A DNA stretch of 64,000 nt. Origin: Cephalotus follicularis (lineage: Eukaryota > Streptophyta > Magnoliopsida > Oxalidales > Cephalotaceae). The notes under the pieces were generated by a model that made no database searches, was not told where the DNA came from, and worked only from the letters and a program-made list of their open reading frames with translations. Of this stretch, positions 45,255-55,753 are shown one piece after another (position 1 is the first letter of the stretch; the number at the start of each line of letters is the position of its first letter). Where the stretch lies: contig BDDD01000534.1 in NCBI GenBank assembly GCA_001972305.1, positions 357,554 through 421,553 of the forward strand, read 5' to 3'. A program made the position numbers and the translations under genes.

Positions 45255-45723
45255 CTGCAGAATGGTGAGGGCTTGGCGAGGGCGTTCTGCAGAAACTGTA
45301 TACGGCGAGGGCATAAACGCTCGCCATGCCCTCGCCATGCCGAGGGCATAGCGAGGCCACGGCGAGGGACATGGGGAGGGAGGCGATGACAGGCCAGTCC
45401 GGGCCCTAGCCATACCCTCGCCATGGGCCGAGGGCATAGCGAGGCCACGGCGAGGTAGGCGATGACAGGGCCCTAGCCATACCCTCACCATGGCGAGAGT
45501 ATGGCGAGGGTAAACTGCCCTAGCCATGCTCTCTGTGTGGCGAGGGCAGAGAATGGCGAGGGTACTCTACCCTCACCGTACCCTCGCCATCCCCTCGCCG
45601 TAGTTGCTGGCGAGGAGTAATTTGGCAAGGGTGTGTTCCCCTCGCCATGCCCTCGCCGTTGACTCAATGGCGAGGGGATGGCGAGGGGAAGTGCCCTCGC
45701 CGTTGCCCCCTTTTTCTACAATG
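45255..45723. repeat. Right subterminal repeat array and terminal repeat of CACTA
   Basis: More than twenty copies of GGCGAGGGCA or its complement (TGCCCTCGCC) occur in both orientations, ending in the terminal repeat at 45692-45723. It is far denser than the left array. ORFs across it are artefacts of the repeat. Confidence 0.92.
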
Positions 45724-47181
45724 TTAACTCGCCGATTAGCATGCCTAATGGTGTCTCACATTCTTGTGCGTCCATGGTTGATGCACAGAATAAGAGAAGC
45801 TCAAAGTAAAGATGGAAGCTTGCTTAAGATGGCATTGGATGTTCAAGGACGGTTGAAACCCTATTTCTCAATCCAAAGTGACGAACTGATCAGATATCAG
45901 GATAGTTACTGTGTTCCCAGTGATAAGGAATTGAAAGATGAGCTTTTGTGACAGTCTCATCACTCCAAATTCTCAGTACATCTGGGGAGTACCAAGATCT
46001 ACCGAGATTTCAAGCCTAATATGAAAAGGGAAATAGCTAAATATGTCGCTTCCAGTCTTACATGTCAACAAATTAAAGCAGAACATCAGAGACCAGCAGG
46101 GTTACTCCAACCCTTACCGGTAGCCTAATGGAAATGGGAACATGTCAGCATGGATTGTGTGACTGGTTTACCAAAGACTAGAACTAACCATGATGCTATA
46201 TGGGTGATCGTTGACCGCTTTTCTAAATCTACTCATTTCCTAGAGATCAAGACCACTTACTCCCTTGAACGGTTAGCAACCTTTTACATTGGAGAGATAG
46301 TTAAACTCCATGGTGTGCCGATCAGTGTAGTGTCTAACAGAGACCCTCGATTTACGTCCCGATTCTGGAAGAAATTTCAAGCAGTTGTTGGTACTCAACA
46401 CTATTTTAGCGCTGCTTTTCACCCTCAGACTGATGGATAGTCGGAGAGAACCATTCAAACTCTGGAGGGCATGCGTACAGCATGTGTGATGGATTAGGGT
46501 GGCAGTTGGGATGAACATCTGCCATCAGTAGAGGTCTCATATAATAATAGCTATCATGCCAGCATCGGAATGGCACCTTTTGAAACTCTCTATGGACAGA
46601 AATGTAGAACCCCAATTTGTTGGTTTGAAGTCGGTGAACGAAGTCTTTTGGGACCAGAGTTGATACAAGAAGCGACTGACAAGGCTAAAGTGATTCGGGA
46701 AAGACTTCTAACGGCTCAAAACATACAGAATAGTTATGCGGATCATCGTAGAAAAGAACTAGAATTTACAGTGGGAGACCATGTTTTTGTTAAAGTTTGA
46801 CCCTTGAAAGGCTTTATGAGATTCGGCAAGAAAGGGAAGTTATCCCCTCATTTTATAAGACCCATTGAGATCCTTGAAAGAGTAGGTCTGACAACCTACA
46901 AACTTGCCTTGCCTCCTAGTTTATTGAATGCGCATGATGTCTTTCATGTCTCAATGTTACAAAAGTACCAACCCGACCCTTCTCCCGTACTTCAGTGGGA
47001 ACCATTGTCGTTAGGACCGGGCATGAGCTTTGTTGAGACTCCTGTCTGAATCCTTGACCGTCAAACTAAATAGTTGAGGAGCAAAAATATTTCGCTACTG
47101 AAGGTATTGTGGCAATATCATGGAATTTAAGAAGCTAAACGCGAGAATGATATGAAATCAACATATCCTCACCTGATTTGA
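45724..47181 (+). pseudogene. Gypsy I integrase and chromodomain-like end
   Basis: It continues the gypsy I frame after the CACTA element. The order is integrase zinc finger (HHSKFSVH to [11 protein letters not shown]), core (MDCVTGLP; SNRDPRFTS; a TDG then a stop then SERT), and the C-terminal tail to YPHLI. The second catalytic Asp, normally in SDRD, is Asn. A CHHC-type zinc finger Cys is replaced (SSLTC for KCLTC). Stops occur at about 45949, 46126, 46438, 46495, 46798 and 47047. No active integrase is possible. Confidence 0.9.
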
Positions 47182-47383
47182 CCCCAGAATCTTCAGACGA
47201 GATTTCTTTCAGGGGGGCGAGGATTGTAACACCGCGAAAATTTTATAATGAAAGAATGGCATTTGGGATTGGAAATAGTTCCTATGGTACTGAGCACAAC
47301 ATTGTTTGAGAAGAAAAAGGAGTGTCGGGACGACTGCACCAGTCCTTTGCCCAACATTTGGAAACGATAGCAAGTGTCCAGTG
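47182..47383 (+). repeat. Gypsy I polypurine tract and start of 3' LTR
   Basis: Non-coding end, a GGGGGGCGAGGAT tract, and the LTR start TGTAACACCGCG at 47225. The LTR is cut after 159 bases by LTR J. Confidence 0.8.
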
Positions 47384-47491
47384 TGTCACGCCCCGAACCG
47401 CGAGAGTAAACCCCCACGATCCGACGCGTGATATACATTCCCTTGAATCCATTTATCTCATAATCATATACAAATCATACTCCAAAAGTTC

Positions 47492-47530
<39 letters not shown>

Positions 47531-48254
47531 ATAAAACTTTAAATCAAAGTCATATACATCAATGGAATAATCGAACCAAATTAAAACTAACTCTTAAAAT
47601 CTCTCAAAAATCGGGCATGAAGTATTCGTTTATCGGACTATATCCCCCTGTAAAGAAAACACAATTTATATCTCCACACTCCCGAAGGAGGAATCAGCAG
47701 TTTATATATATATATATATGGGGCTCAGCCCTCAGCAATCAAAACTTAGACTCATTATTACATCATTCTAATATCTCAAATGATGGACCTGTCCCTGCCT
47801 AATACATCAACACACATATCATAAGCACTGCCACATGTCGGCAGGTCGATAGCTGAAATAAAACAACTCTTATACATCTTTAGATTTTGTCTCTTATACA
47901 TAACAAGTCTTATATATCAATACATTTCAATCATAAACATGAGCCCCTTTTATACAACTCTTTATAAACAAATCCATACACAATTGGTTAACAAAATATG
48001 CTATAGAAAACCCGTCCTTCTCAGCTTACCTCACTGCAGTCCATCACCTGGGCCTAAGCCTGACCCATTACGCATACAAGGGAAATGGGTCAGCGACATA
48101 AAGTCGTGTAGGTATACTATATGCCATGTAGTGCAGCAGGTATATAACAATATGTCATGCATGCCACAGGGTAGTAATGTGCTATGCATGTAATCAATAT
48201 AATCACATGTCATGTAGTGAACAATGTGTATCATGTGTCATATAATGTCATGAG
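47384..48254 (+). repeat. LTR-like fragment J, left part
   Basis: It starts TGTCACGCCCCGAACC, a typical gypsy LTR start, straight after gypsy I LTR sequence. It is interrupted at 48254 by SIRE K and continues at 57010 or 57015. A TG-dinucleotide run (47500-47530) and a short TA run (47706-47720) lie in it. No coding sequence. Confidence 0.65.
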
Positions 48255-48375
48255 TGTTGACGATTTAGTCTCAATATTATTTTTGATGATAACATATTTG
48301 CATTTAACAAGTTTACTTGATGTGCAAGAAATTACAAGTTCAATACCAAAGCAGAAATACCATCTGCAGAAGAAG

Positions 48376-48895
48376 ACATCGACTTTCAAGGAATAACATC
48401 GACGTCCGTACAGAAAGACATCGACTCGTTTCAGGAAGACATCGACGTCTTTCATGCCAGAAGTTACAGGACAATTTCGAGTGATGACATCGATGCTTAT
48501 CAGTAAAGACATCGACGTCCGTATGATAGAAGTCGATCCCTATCAGAAAGACATCGACGTCTTTAGGTACCAAAGTTACAGGACAATTTCGAGTGAAGAC
48601 ATCGATGCTTATCAGCAAAGACATCGACGTCCGTACAAAAGACATCGATGCCTTTCAATAGACATCGACGCCTTTCTAGAGCTACCTGCATTTCCCAGAA
48701 AATACATCGACTCCCACAGAAGAAGTCGATGTGATGTTCAAAGATTCAAATCCTGGAGATTTCCCAGAAAAGACATCGACGCCTTTTTAAATGAACAAGA
48801 CCCGGGAAACCTGGAACGGCTAGTACGAGCACTTCCAACGGCTATCAACTATAAAGACATCGACTCCTTTTGAATGACATCGACGTCTTTATGTC
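48376..48895. repeat. TCGA-core motif array in SIRE K 5' LTR
   Basis: About twenty AGACATCGAYGYC-type motifs, including AAAGACATCGACGTCTTT (near-palindrome) and GAAGTCGATGTGATG. The same array is repeated in the 3' LTR at 55871-56410. Confidence 0.88.
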
Positions 48896-48983
48896 AGCAG
48901 AAGACAAATTCAAAGATTGCAACTACACATTTATTAATGAAAAGCTTCCATGATTTATGCAACGACTACAAATCTTTTATGCC

Positions 48984-48990
48984 TATAAAA
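48984..48990 (+). promoter_or_regulatory. TATA box of SIRE K LTR promoter
   Basis: TATAAAA followed by GGAAGACTG. It is conserved in the 3' LTR (56503) and, in weaker form, in SIRE A (4390). Confidence 0.65.
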
Positions 48991-49521
48991 GGAAGACTGA
49001 AACCTCAGAAGAATAACAACAATTCAGAATTATTCACATCAATCACACAACATCAAGAGATTTCATATTCAAGCATTCTAGTGTGTAAAAAGCTCAAAGT
49101 GCTCTATATTGCTCTACAAAGCTTCTAAGCTTTATTCTTTGAGATTATCTGAGTGTTTCATATTGAGAGCTGTATTTTTCATACCTACCTATTTGAGAGG
49201 TCATCTTGTAAACACTTTTATCATTACTTGTAAAAGAGGAGAATCCTCTAAGGCTTTGAGGTCAAGGTCTTGTGATTGAGGTCAATCACAAAGTTGTAAG
49301 GTGTAACGAATTGCTGCCTTAATCAATTCGAGATAGTGGAAACTCAAGGAGCTCCCTTGGGAAAAGTGGACGTAGGCAAGAGTTAGCCGAACCACTCTAA
49401 ATTCGGAGAAGTTTTTCTATCCCTTCACTATTTACTTTGAAAGTTTTTTAAATTTCCGATATTTACTTTAATATTCAATTCACCTCCCCTCTTGTATACT
49501 GCAAGAGTATTTTATTTCAAT

Positions 49522-49533
49522 TGGTATCAGAGA
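49522..49533 (+). promoter_or_regulatory. Primer-binding site of SIRE K
   Basis: TGGTATCAGAGA begins two bases after the 5' LTR, matching the initiator tRNA-Met primer site over eleven bases. Confidence 0.9.
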
Positions 49534-49576
49534 GGTTAATCTTATTTCTTAATTGTTAGAGATTACAAAGATCCTT

Positions 49577-50449
49577 ATGGAATTGAATATGTCAAACAAG
49601 GAAAGCATGTCCATCTCAAAGCCTTCATTTTTTGATGGAAACAACTATAGTCATTGGAAGGCAAAGATGACAATATTTATTCAAGCTCTCGACTTCAACC
49701 TTTGGGACATCATCATTAACGGCCCCGAACTTCCTCACATCATCTCGCAAGAAGGTATCAAAACCCTCAAACTGAGAAGCTCATACACGGATGATGATCG
49801 AAAGAAGGTACAATTAAATGCTAAAGCAAAACACGTTATTATATGTGCCTTAAATTCAAATGAATTCAATAGAGTATCATCTTGTGCCACCGCAAAAGAG
49901 GTGTGGGATAGATTAGAAGTTACCTATGAAGGTACCAACCAAGTCAAGGATGCAAAAATAAATATGCTTGTAAGAGAATACGAAATGTTCTCTATGAAGG
50001 AAAATGAAAACATTTCCGGTATGTTTGTTAGATTTACAAATATTATTAATTCCTTCCAATCTTTGAATAAATGCTACACTAATAGTGAGATGGTAAGAAA
50101 GATACTTAGGTGTCTACCGAAAAGTTGGATGCCTAAAGTTACGGCTATAAAGGAAGCAAAAGACCTCAACACCTTGCCGCTTGAAGAACTCCTTGGATCA
50201 CTCATGACACATGAAATGACCATCAAAAATCATGAGGATGATGAAGAACAAGACAAAAAGAAAAAGAAAGTCATTGCATTTAAGTCTTCCACAACGGACT
50301 CAAGTGACGAAGAAAGTGACGATGAAATGGCTTTGATCACAAGGGGATTCAAGAAATATCTTGCAAAGAAAAAGTTTGGGAACAAACACTTCAAGAAGAC
50401 ATTCCCATCAAAATCCGAAACAAAGAAGGAAGAAATAGTGGTGACTTAG
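49577..50449 (+). pseudogene. SIRE K gag, C-terminally truncated
   Basis: This is copia-type (UBN2) Gag, the structural protein of the virus-like particle. Candidate starts are ATG 49577 (MELNMSNKE), ATG 49589 and an upstream ATG at 49553; 49589 fits the MSNKESMSISKPSFFDG start best. Visible blocks are GNNYSHWKAKM, AKEVWDRLEVTYEGT, MFVRFTNIINS and LRCLPKSW. The frame is open but stops at 50449, just where the zinc knuckle should begin (KKEEIV...). Similarity to the family breaks there because the inverted gypsy fragment starts. About 290 residues are intact. Confidence 0.87.
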
Positions 50450-51632
50450 AGATAGGAGCCGTTCCAGGAACAAGGTCAATAACGAACTCCATACTCCTCT
50501 TGGGTGGTAAAGATCCCAAGTCATCAGGAAACACATCCGGAAATTCGCACACAACTGGAATTTCCTCCAAGCTCAGGCTTTTCTCCTTCCTTCGATCAAT
50601 AATGTAAGCCAAATATCCTTCGCATACCTTCTCTAGGTATCTCGATGCTCGGATAAAAGATATAATCGGTGTTGAGAATCCTTTGTCTCCCTTGAACTGA
50701 AAAGTAGTTTCGTCAGGCAGACAAAAATCCACAGTCTTGTGGTAACAATCCATAGGAGCACGGTGCGCCGATAGCCAATCCATCCCCAATATCACATCGA
50801 AGTCATGGATAGGCAGTATAATCAGATCTGCACATAGAGGAATGCCTGCCATAGATATCTCACAACTCCTATATACCGAGTCAGTATACATAGAAGTCCC
50901 GGTCGGTGTACTCACATCAAGTGCATAAGACAAGCAGTCAGGGATGACATCTAAACAAGATACAAAACGTGCAGATATAAAAGAATGCGATGCACCTGAA
51001 TCCATCAGTACTCTAGCAGAATAACCATATATATACAGAGTACCTCCAACAACGGAAGTCGACTCTGGAACTTCAGTCTGAGCAAGTAAAAAAATTCTAC
51101 CTTTTGCGATGCCTTTGCCTTTGTCTTTCCTCTGTGATGGTCCCGCGGCAGCACCACTGCTGCTCCCCGTCCCAGTAGGTGCTGTAGCTGGACCCTTTGG
51201 GCAATCATTCATCATATGGCCAGCTGCCCCACATCTGAAGCATAGCCCGTTCATCCTCCAACAATCTTTCTGTAAGTGGCCCATTCGACCGCAGTGATAA
51301 CAAGTTCCAGTTCCCGCATTGCTCCCTTGACTAGGAGCCCCCAAAGTGGCAGTCTGCCCAGATTTATTCTTCGATGACTTGTTCGGAGAACCACTGTTTT
51401 GCCATCTCGAAGGAGCTGGTCTCGATTGAGTGCGAGGTCGCTCAATCCTTCGGTCATTTGCATCAGCTTCCAGAATCATTGCCCTCTCAGCAACATCAAC
51501 AAAAGTGGTCAGCTGCAATAATAACAGTTTGGATCTGATATCTGGTCGAAGGCCCTTCAAGAATCTTCTGATCATCCGGGACTCACCCTCAACAAGATAA
51601 GGGGTGTGTCTTGCCAGCTCCACGAATCTGGT
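50443..51632 (-). pseudogene. Inverted gypsy gag-protease fragment inside SIRE K
   Basis: The minus strand is open for 410 codons from 51623. It holds the end of capsid (MIRRFLKGLRPDIR), two zinc knuckles (CYHCGRMGHLQKDC and CFRCGAAGHMMNDC), and protease with the active site MDSGASHSF. Then come the ILGMDWL block and the first residues before RT (PGTAPISK). The frame is undamaged, unlike other gypsy copies here. The right border is an N at 51633, and the left border falls within the SIRE gag end. No LTR or target duplication accompanies it, so it is not a normal insertion; assembly error or a rearrangement is more likely. Confidence 0.88.
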
Positions 51633-51633
51633 N

Positions 51634-53374
51634 CTACTTCACATGTGCATGATAGTATAGATTTTCATGGACCATCGGAGGACCTAGATATAGAACCTAA
51701 GGAAAATTACCAAAAAGAACTTATGGACAAGACTTATAAGGTAGTTAGAGACCACCCACATGAGGCTATCATAGGTGACATTCAACAAGGCATTAGAACT
51801 AGATCTAGAGCAAACACTTGTAACTATGTTGCATTCCTATCTCACCTTGAACCCAAAAACTTTGTAGAAGCGGAAAAAGTTGAATATTGGATTTTAGCTA
51901 TGCAAGAAGAGCTAAACCAATTTGATAGAAACAAAGTTTGGTTTTTAGTTCCTAGACCAAAGGACCATTCGGTTATAGGAACCAAATGGGTTTTTAGAAA
52001 CAAGATGGATGATCAAGGAACCATTATTAGAAATAAGGCTAGACTAGTTGCCCAAGGCTATTCACAAGAAGAAGGAATAGACTATGACGAAACTTATGCC
52101 CCAGTTGCTAGACTAGAATCCATTCGATTATTGCTTGCATTTGCTTGTTTTAATAATTTCAAATTATATCAAATGGATGTGAAAAGCGCATTTTTAAATG
52201 GTTTTATCAAAGAAGAGGTATATCTTGAACAACCTCAAGGTTTTGAGGACCCTCACTTTCCAAATCATGTTTTCAAACTAAATAAAGCTTTATATGGGCT
52301 CAAACAAGCTCCTCGTGCTTGGTATGAGCGATTGACAAAATTCTTAATTGGAAACGATTTTAAACGTGGAAATGTTGATATCACTCTTTTTACAAAATCT
52401 AAAGGTAATGATCTACTTATTGTTCAAATTTATATTGATGATATTATTTTTGGATCTACTAATGAATTTTTATGCAAGGAATTTTCAAATACAATGAAAG
52501 CTGAATTTAAAATGAGTTTAATGGGAGAGCTCAACTATTTTCTTGGACTACAAGTCACACAAAACAAAGAAGGGATCTTCATCAACCAAACAAAATATAC
52601 AAAGGATATTCTCAAGAAGTTTGGGATGGAGAATGCTAAATCAAGCAAGACACCTATGAGTACCTCTACAAAGCGTGACAAAGATGAACAAGGTAAATGT
52701 ATCGATCAAAAGCTTTATATAAGTATGATAGGTTCTTTATTGTACTTAACCACAAGTAGACCCGATATTTTGTTTAGTGTGTGCTTGTGTGCCCGTTTTC
52801 AATCCAATCCTAAAGAATCCCATTTATTTGCTGTGAAAAGGATTTTTAAATATCTTGCATACACTCCTACATTAGGTTTATGGTATTCCCGAGACTCTAG
52901 TTCTGATCTACATTCATACTCGGATGCCAACTTTGGTGGTTATAAAGTAGACCGCAAGAGCACAAGTGGCTCATGCCAATACCTAGAGAGCATGCTTGTC
53001 TCTTGGTTTAGCAAGAAGCAAAATTCAGTAGCTTTATCTACCACTGAAGCTGAGTATATTGCAGTAGGTAGTTGTTGTGCTCAAATTCTTTGGCAAAAGC
53101 AACAATTGGTTGATTATGGTATATGTGTTAAGGATGTATCTATTAAATGTGATAATACTAGTGTATTTGCCTTGCTAAGAACCCAGTCCATCATTCTAGG
53201 ACAAATCAGATAGACATTAGATACCATTTCTTAAGAGAACATGTAGAAAGTGGTGACATTGTTTTAGAGTATATTCCCACCGAAAAACAAGTGGCGGATA
53301 TTTTCACCAAACCCCTAGATGAGAATTCTTTTTCTAAGTTTAGAAGAGAATTAGGTTTATGTGAGCTTGAATGA
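51634..53374 (+). pseudogene. SIRE K pol: end of integrase linker, reverse transcriptase, RNase H
   Basis: Reverse transcriptase and RNase H of the copia type. The frame includes [44 protein letters not shown] (catalytic Asp pair intact), LYLTTSRPDI and ALSTTEAEY. In RNase H, SDADFGG is SDANFGG. A 2-bp deletion near 53163 shifts the frame: the first frame stops at 53213, and the correct C terminus resumes in another frame to 53374. Integrase, protease and the zinc knuckle are missing upstream because of the inverted fragment and N at 51633. Confidence 0.92.
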
Positions 53375-53963
53375 TGTTTATTATGTTTGAATGATATGAT
53401 TGATTGAATGCATATTTGATGAGATGATTGTTTTTTTGTTATTGTTCTGTTTTTGCTTGATTTTCTGCTCTGTTTTACAAAAAACGTCGACTTCTTTTCT
53501 GGAAATTCTATGCTTTACAAAATAACGTCGACTTCTTTTCTGGAAAAATCATGACTTATGAAAATCACGTCGATCTCTTTTGAAAAACATCGATCTCTTT
53601 TAAACACGTCGACTTCTTTTCAAACGCGTCGATGCTTTTCAAAACGCAGCGTTTTCTGTATCGATTTCATCCGTTCATTTAAAGAACGCGTCGACTTCTT
53701 TTTAATCACGTCGATGTCTTTTACTCAGAAATCGACTTCTTCATAAAAACATCGATCTCATGCTCATTTCTCACCTTACTCCCATTTCTGAGTTTTCGAA
53801 AATTTTCTTCTCTCTCGTTTTTTTCTTCAAAAATCGTTCTATTTGGTCGTAAAACATCCTCTGATTCCTTCTCCATCTTCAAAAACAGTTTTCGTCGTGT
53901 CCAATCCATCTATTTTTATCACTCTTTGTGTTTGTCTCTTGTGCACACCAACTATTTGTAAAA
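53375..53963 (+). other. SIRE K pol-env spacer with TCGA-core motifs
   Basis: No ORF. Between about 53486 and 53760 there are about a dozen motifs, such as ACGTCGACTTC, ACGTCGATCTC, ACGCGTCGATGC and ACATCGATCTC. The arrangement matches 1298-1500 in SIRE A and 62090-62370 in SIRE L. Confidence 0.72.
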
Positions 53964-55234
53964 ATGGTTAGATCAAAGTTTGCTGCCAAAAAGAAGGGTG
54001 CTTCTTCCTCTCAGCCCCTCTTGTTCAAATTTCTGACCCTTTTTACATCAAATTGGTCAAGGAATTTTATTCTAACCTTAGGATGGTTTCAAGCCCCAAT
54101 GAGGAATTTGCACTGCCCTCATCTGTTAAAGGGGAGAGAATTTATCTAAATGCTAGGATTCTAGCATCTATCTTACACATTCCACATACCGGTTTATATG
54201 TTTTTGAACACAAAAAATGGCCGGAGGTTGAGGGTTTTCACCCTAACCAAATTTTGTCACTTTTGTACCCAAATGATCCAAATATTCATCCAAATATGGC
54301 ACTGACCACCAATAGATTATCAGTGGACCATAGGCTTCTCCACCATCTTATCGTACATCAAATTCTACCCACCGGTGGAGGGTATGCAAAATTTTCTAGG
54401 ATGCAAGTTTTTCTCATGTGGTGCATCCTTTCCAAAATTGAGTTTTGTTTTCCTCTCCTCATGCTCAAGACTATGGTAAGAGCATTCTCACAAAAGAAAT
54501 TCGTTCTACCATTTGGCTCCATTCTTACCAAAGTCTTCCAACATTGTCATATTCGGCTAGAAGGAGAGATAGCAACCAAATTGAAGAAAGAAGACACGTA
54601 CAACAAGAGTACCTTGAATCGGATGAGGTGGAAAAAGCAAGAAGGAATATGGACTTATTGCCCCAAAATTGATCAAGTGCAAAGGATTGCAAGGGAAGAG
54701 CAAGAAGACAATCCTCCTTGGGAAGCACATGAAGAAGCTGCACCTGCTCAGGCTCAAGCTCAAGGAAGCTCATCCTCCACTGATTATGACAGGGTGATGG
54801 AGTTCATGCGTTCTCACTTTTCTTCCATGCAAGCCTCGCTTGATGATAAATTTGAGCAAGTCAACACGCGGCTCACTAGATTGGAGAATGATCAGAAAAT
54901 ACTTCATTCCGACTACGAAAATGTTGATGACACCATCTACTACGATCTAAAATTCGTTAAGAGGCGTCTCAAAAGAATGGAACGAAAACTTGTCGACTCC
55001 AAGACTATTGATCGTTGCGAAGAGACTTCGGGCAATGAAACCGATTCCGATGCCTCTCCTCCTACTGATGCCGGATCTTGTTGTTGTTTTTTGTTTCTTG
55101 TTGCTAGTTTTGTTTGTGTTGTAATGAACCTTGATGTTCATTTCTTTTATGAATGTTGTAAAGACAAAGTTGTTAATGAATTTATGATATTAATGAAATG
55201 TTTGTGTGTTTATGAATTTCTGTTTATAAAATGA
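53964..55234 (+). pseudogene. SIRE K env-like ORF
   Basis: ATG 53964 starts MVRSKFAAKKKGASSSQP. A deletion of about 190 bases plus a frame change then joins it to PLVQI-equivalent sequence. From 54053 one frame is open to 55234: the conserved core (ILHIPHTGLYVFEHKKW; LLHHLIVHQILPTGGG), the PAQAQAQGSS linker, a coiled-coil-like segment (54795-55000), and an acidic tail. The normal stop after the acidic tail (present in A and L) is lost, giving about 50 extra residues, including a hydrophobic stretch (CCCFLFLVASFVCVV), not seen in A or L. That stretch should not be read as an envelope anchor. Confidence 0.82.
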
Positions 55235-55738
55235 TGTTATGAATTATGTTTATGATATGATTGTATGAATATGTTTTTTGATATAATTGTGTTGTATGAT
55301 TATGTTTTCTCAATTATTGCCGATAATTATGTTCATTGCCGATATTACGAAATTTTGTGCATATTCTTTCTACCCTTGCTGTTATTAAGGGGGAGCTAAT
55401 GATTTCTGCCTTTTGTAGACCTTTTTGATGCTATACAAAAAAGGGGGAAAAATATGGCTCAAAATGATAAGCTCAATGTATTAAGCTTGGGAGAAATGCT
55501 AATGGCTCAAAAGAAATATGTTATGATTGGGGAGAAATGCTAATGCTTGAGTCTATGAATTTTGGGAGAAAAGGCTAAATATGAGAGATTAAGACTAAGA
55601 CTCATAACTCATTGCTTATTTGATATTGCATGAACATTACAACTGCTTACATTATAATTTGTCTCTATTGGTATGCACTTATATTTTTAAATTCGTATTA
55701 CTTTAATTTATGCCTTTTGAGCAAATTTTTGTCATCAT
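55235..55738 (+). other. SIRE K 3' untranslated region with repeated purine tracts
   Basis: Non-coding sequence with purine tracts at about 55387-55396 (TAAGGGGGAG) and 55435-55450 (AAAAAAGGGGGAAAAA). These come before the functional polypurine tract at 55739-55753. SIRE A and L have counterparts. Confidence 0.65.
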
Positions 55739-55753
55739 CAAAAAGGGGGAGAT
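55739..55753 (+). promoter_or_regulatory. Polypurine tract of SIRE K
   Basis: AAAAAGGGGGAGAT comes directly before the 3' LTR start. It primes plus-strand DNA synthesis. Confidence 0.88.

Larger units (their letters stand above)
41730..45723 (+). mobile_element. CACTA (En/Spm) DNA transposon
   Basis: It is flanked by the 3-bp duplication TTA (41727-41729 and 45724-45726), which is the CACTA signature. The left end reads CACTACTAAAAACAGG; the right end, on the other strand, reads CATTGTAGAAAAAGGGG. Both continue into CAACGGCGAGGGCA. It carries a TNP2-type transposase and a second transposase-like gene between arrays of short subterminal repeats. The host site is the RNase H end of gypsy I; removing the transposon and one TTA restores the gypsy frame. 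At about 4 kb it is short for an autonomous CACTA. Confidence 0.95.
40935..47383 (+). mobile_element. Gypsy element I, 3' half, split by a CACTA transposon
   Basis: RT palm to RNase H (40938-41729), then after the CACTA insertion integrase to the chromodomain-like end (45724-47181), a polypurine tract (CAGGGGGGCGAGGAT, about 47209-47224) and the first 159 bases of the 3' LTR. The reading frame joins cleanly across the CACTA element once one TTA duplicate is removed. The 5' half is missing, with copia H in its place. Confidence 0.88.
48255..49519 (+). repeat. 5' LTR of SIRE K (1265 bp)
   Basis: It starts TGTTGACGATTTAG and ends TTTATTTCA. It is very similar to 55754-57009 and has the same order of features as the LTR of SIRE A: motif array 48376-48895, TATA box TATAAAA at 48984-48990, and hairpin at 49270-49291. 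Confidence 0.95.

Noticed and set aside
45119..45667. Ala/Arg/Pro-rich ORFs near the right end of the CACTA element
   Set aside because: They follow the GGCGAGGGCA subterminal array and appear on both strands.
48376..48895. CRISPR-like pattern of short repeats with spacers
   Set aside because: The repeats are short and diverged, spacing is irregular (15-80 bases), and they lie in both LTRs of a plant retrotransposon with no cas genes.
55075..55234. Hydrophobic C terminus of the SIRE K env-like ORF as a membrane anchor
   Set aside because: It is 3' untranslated sequence read through a lost stop codon; copies A and L stop before it.
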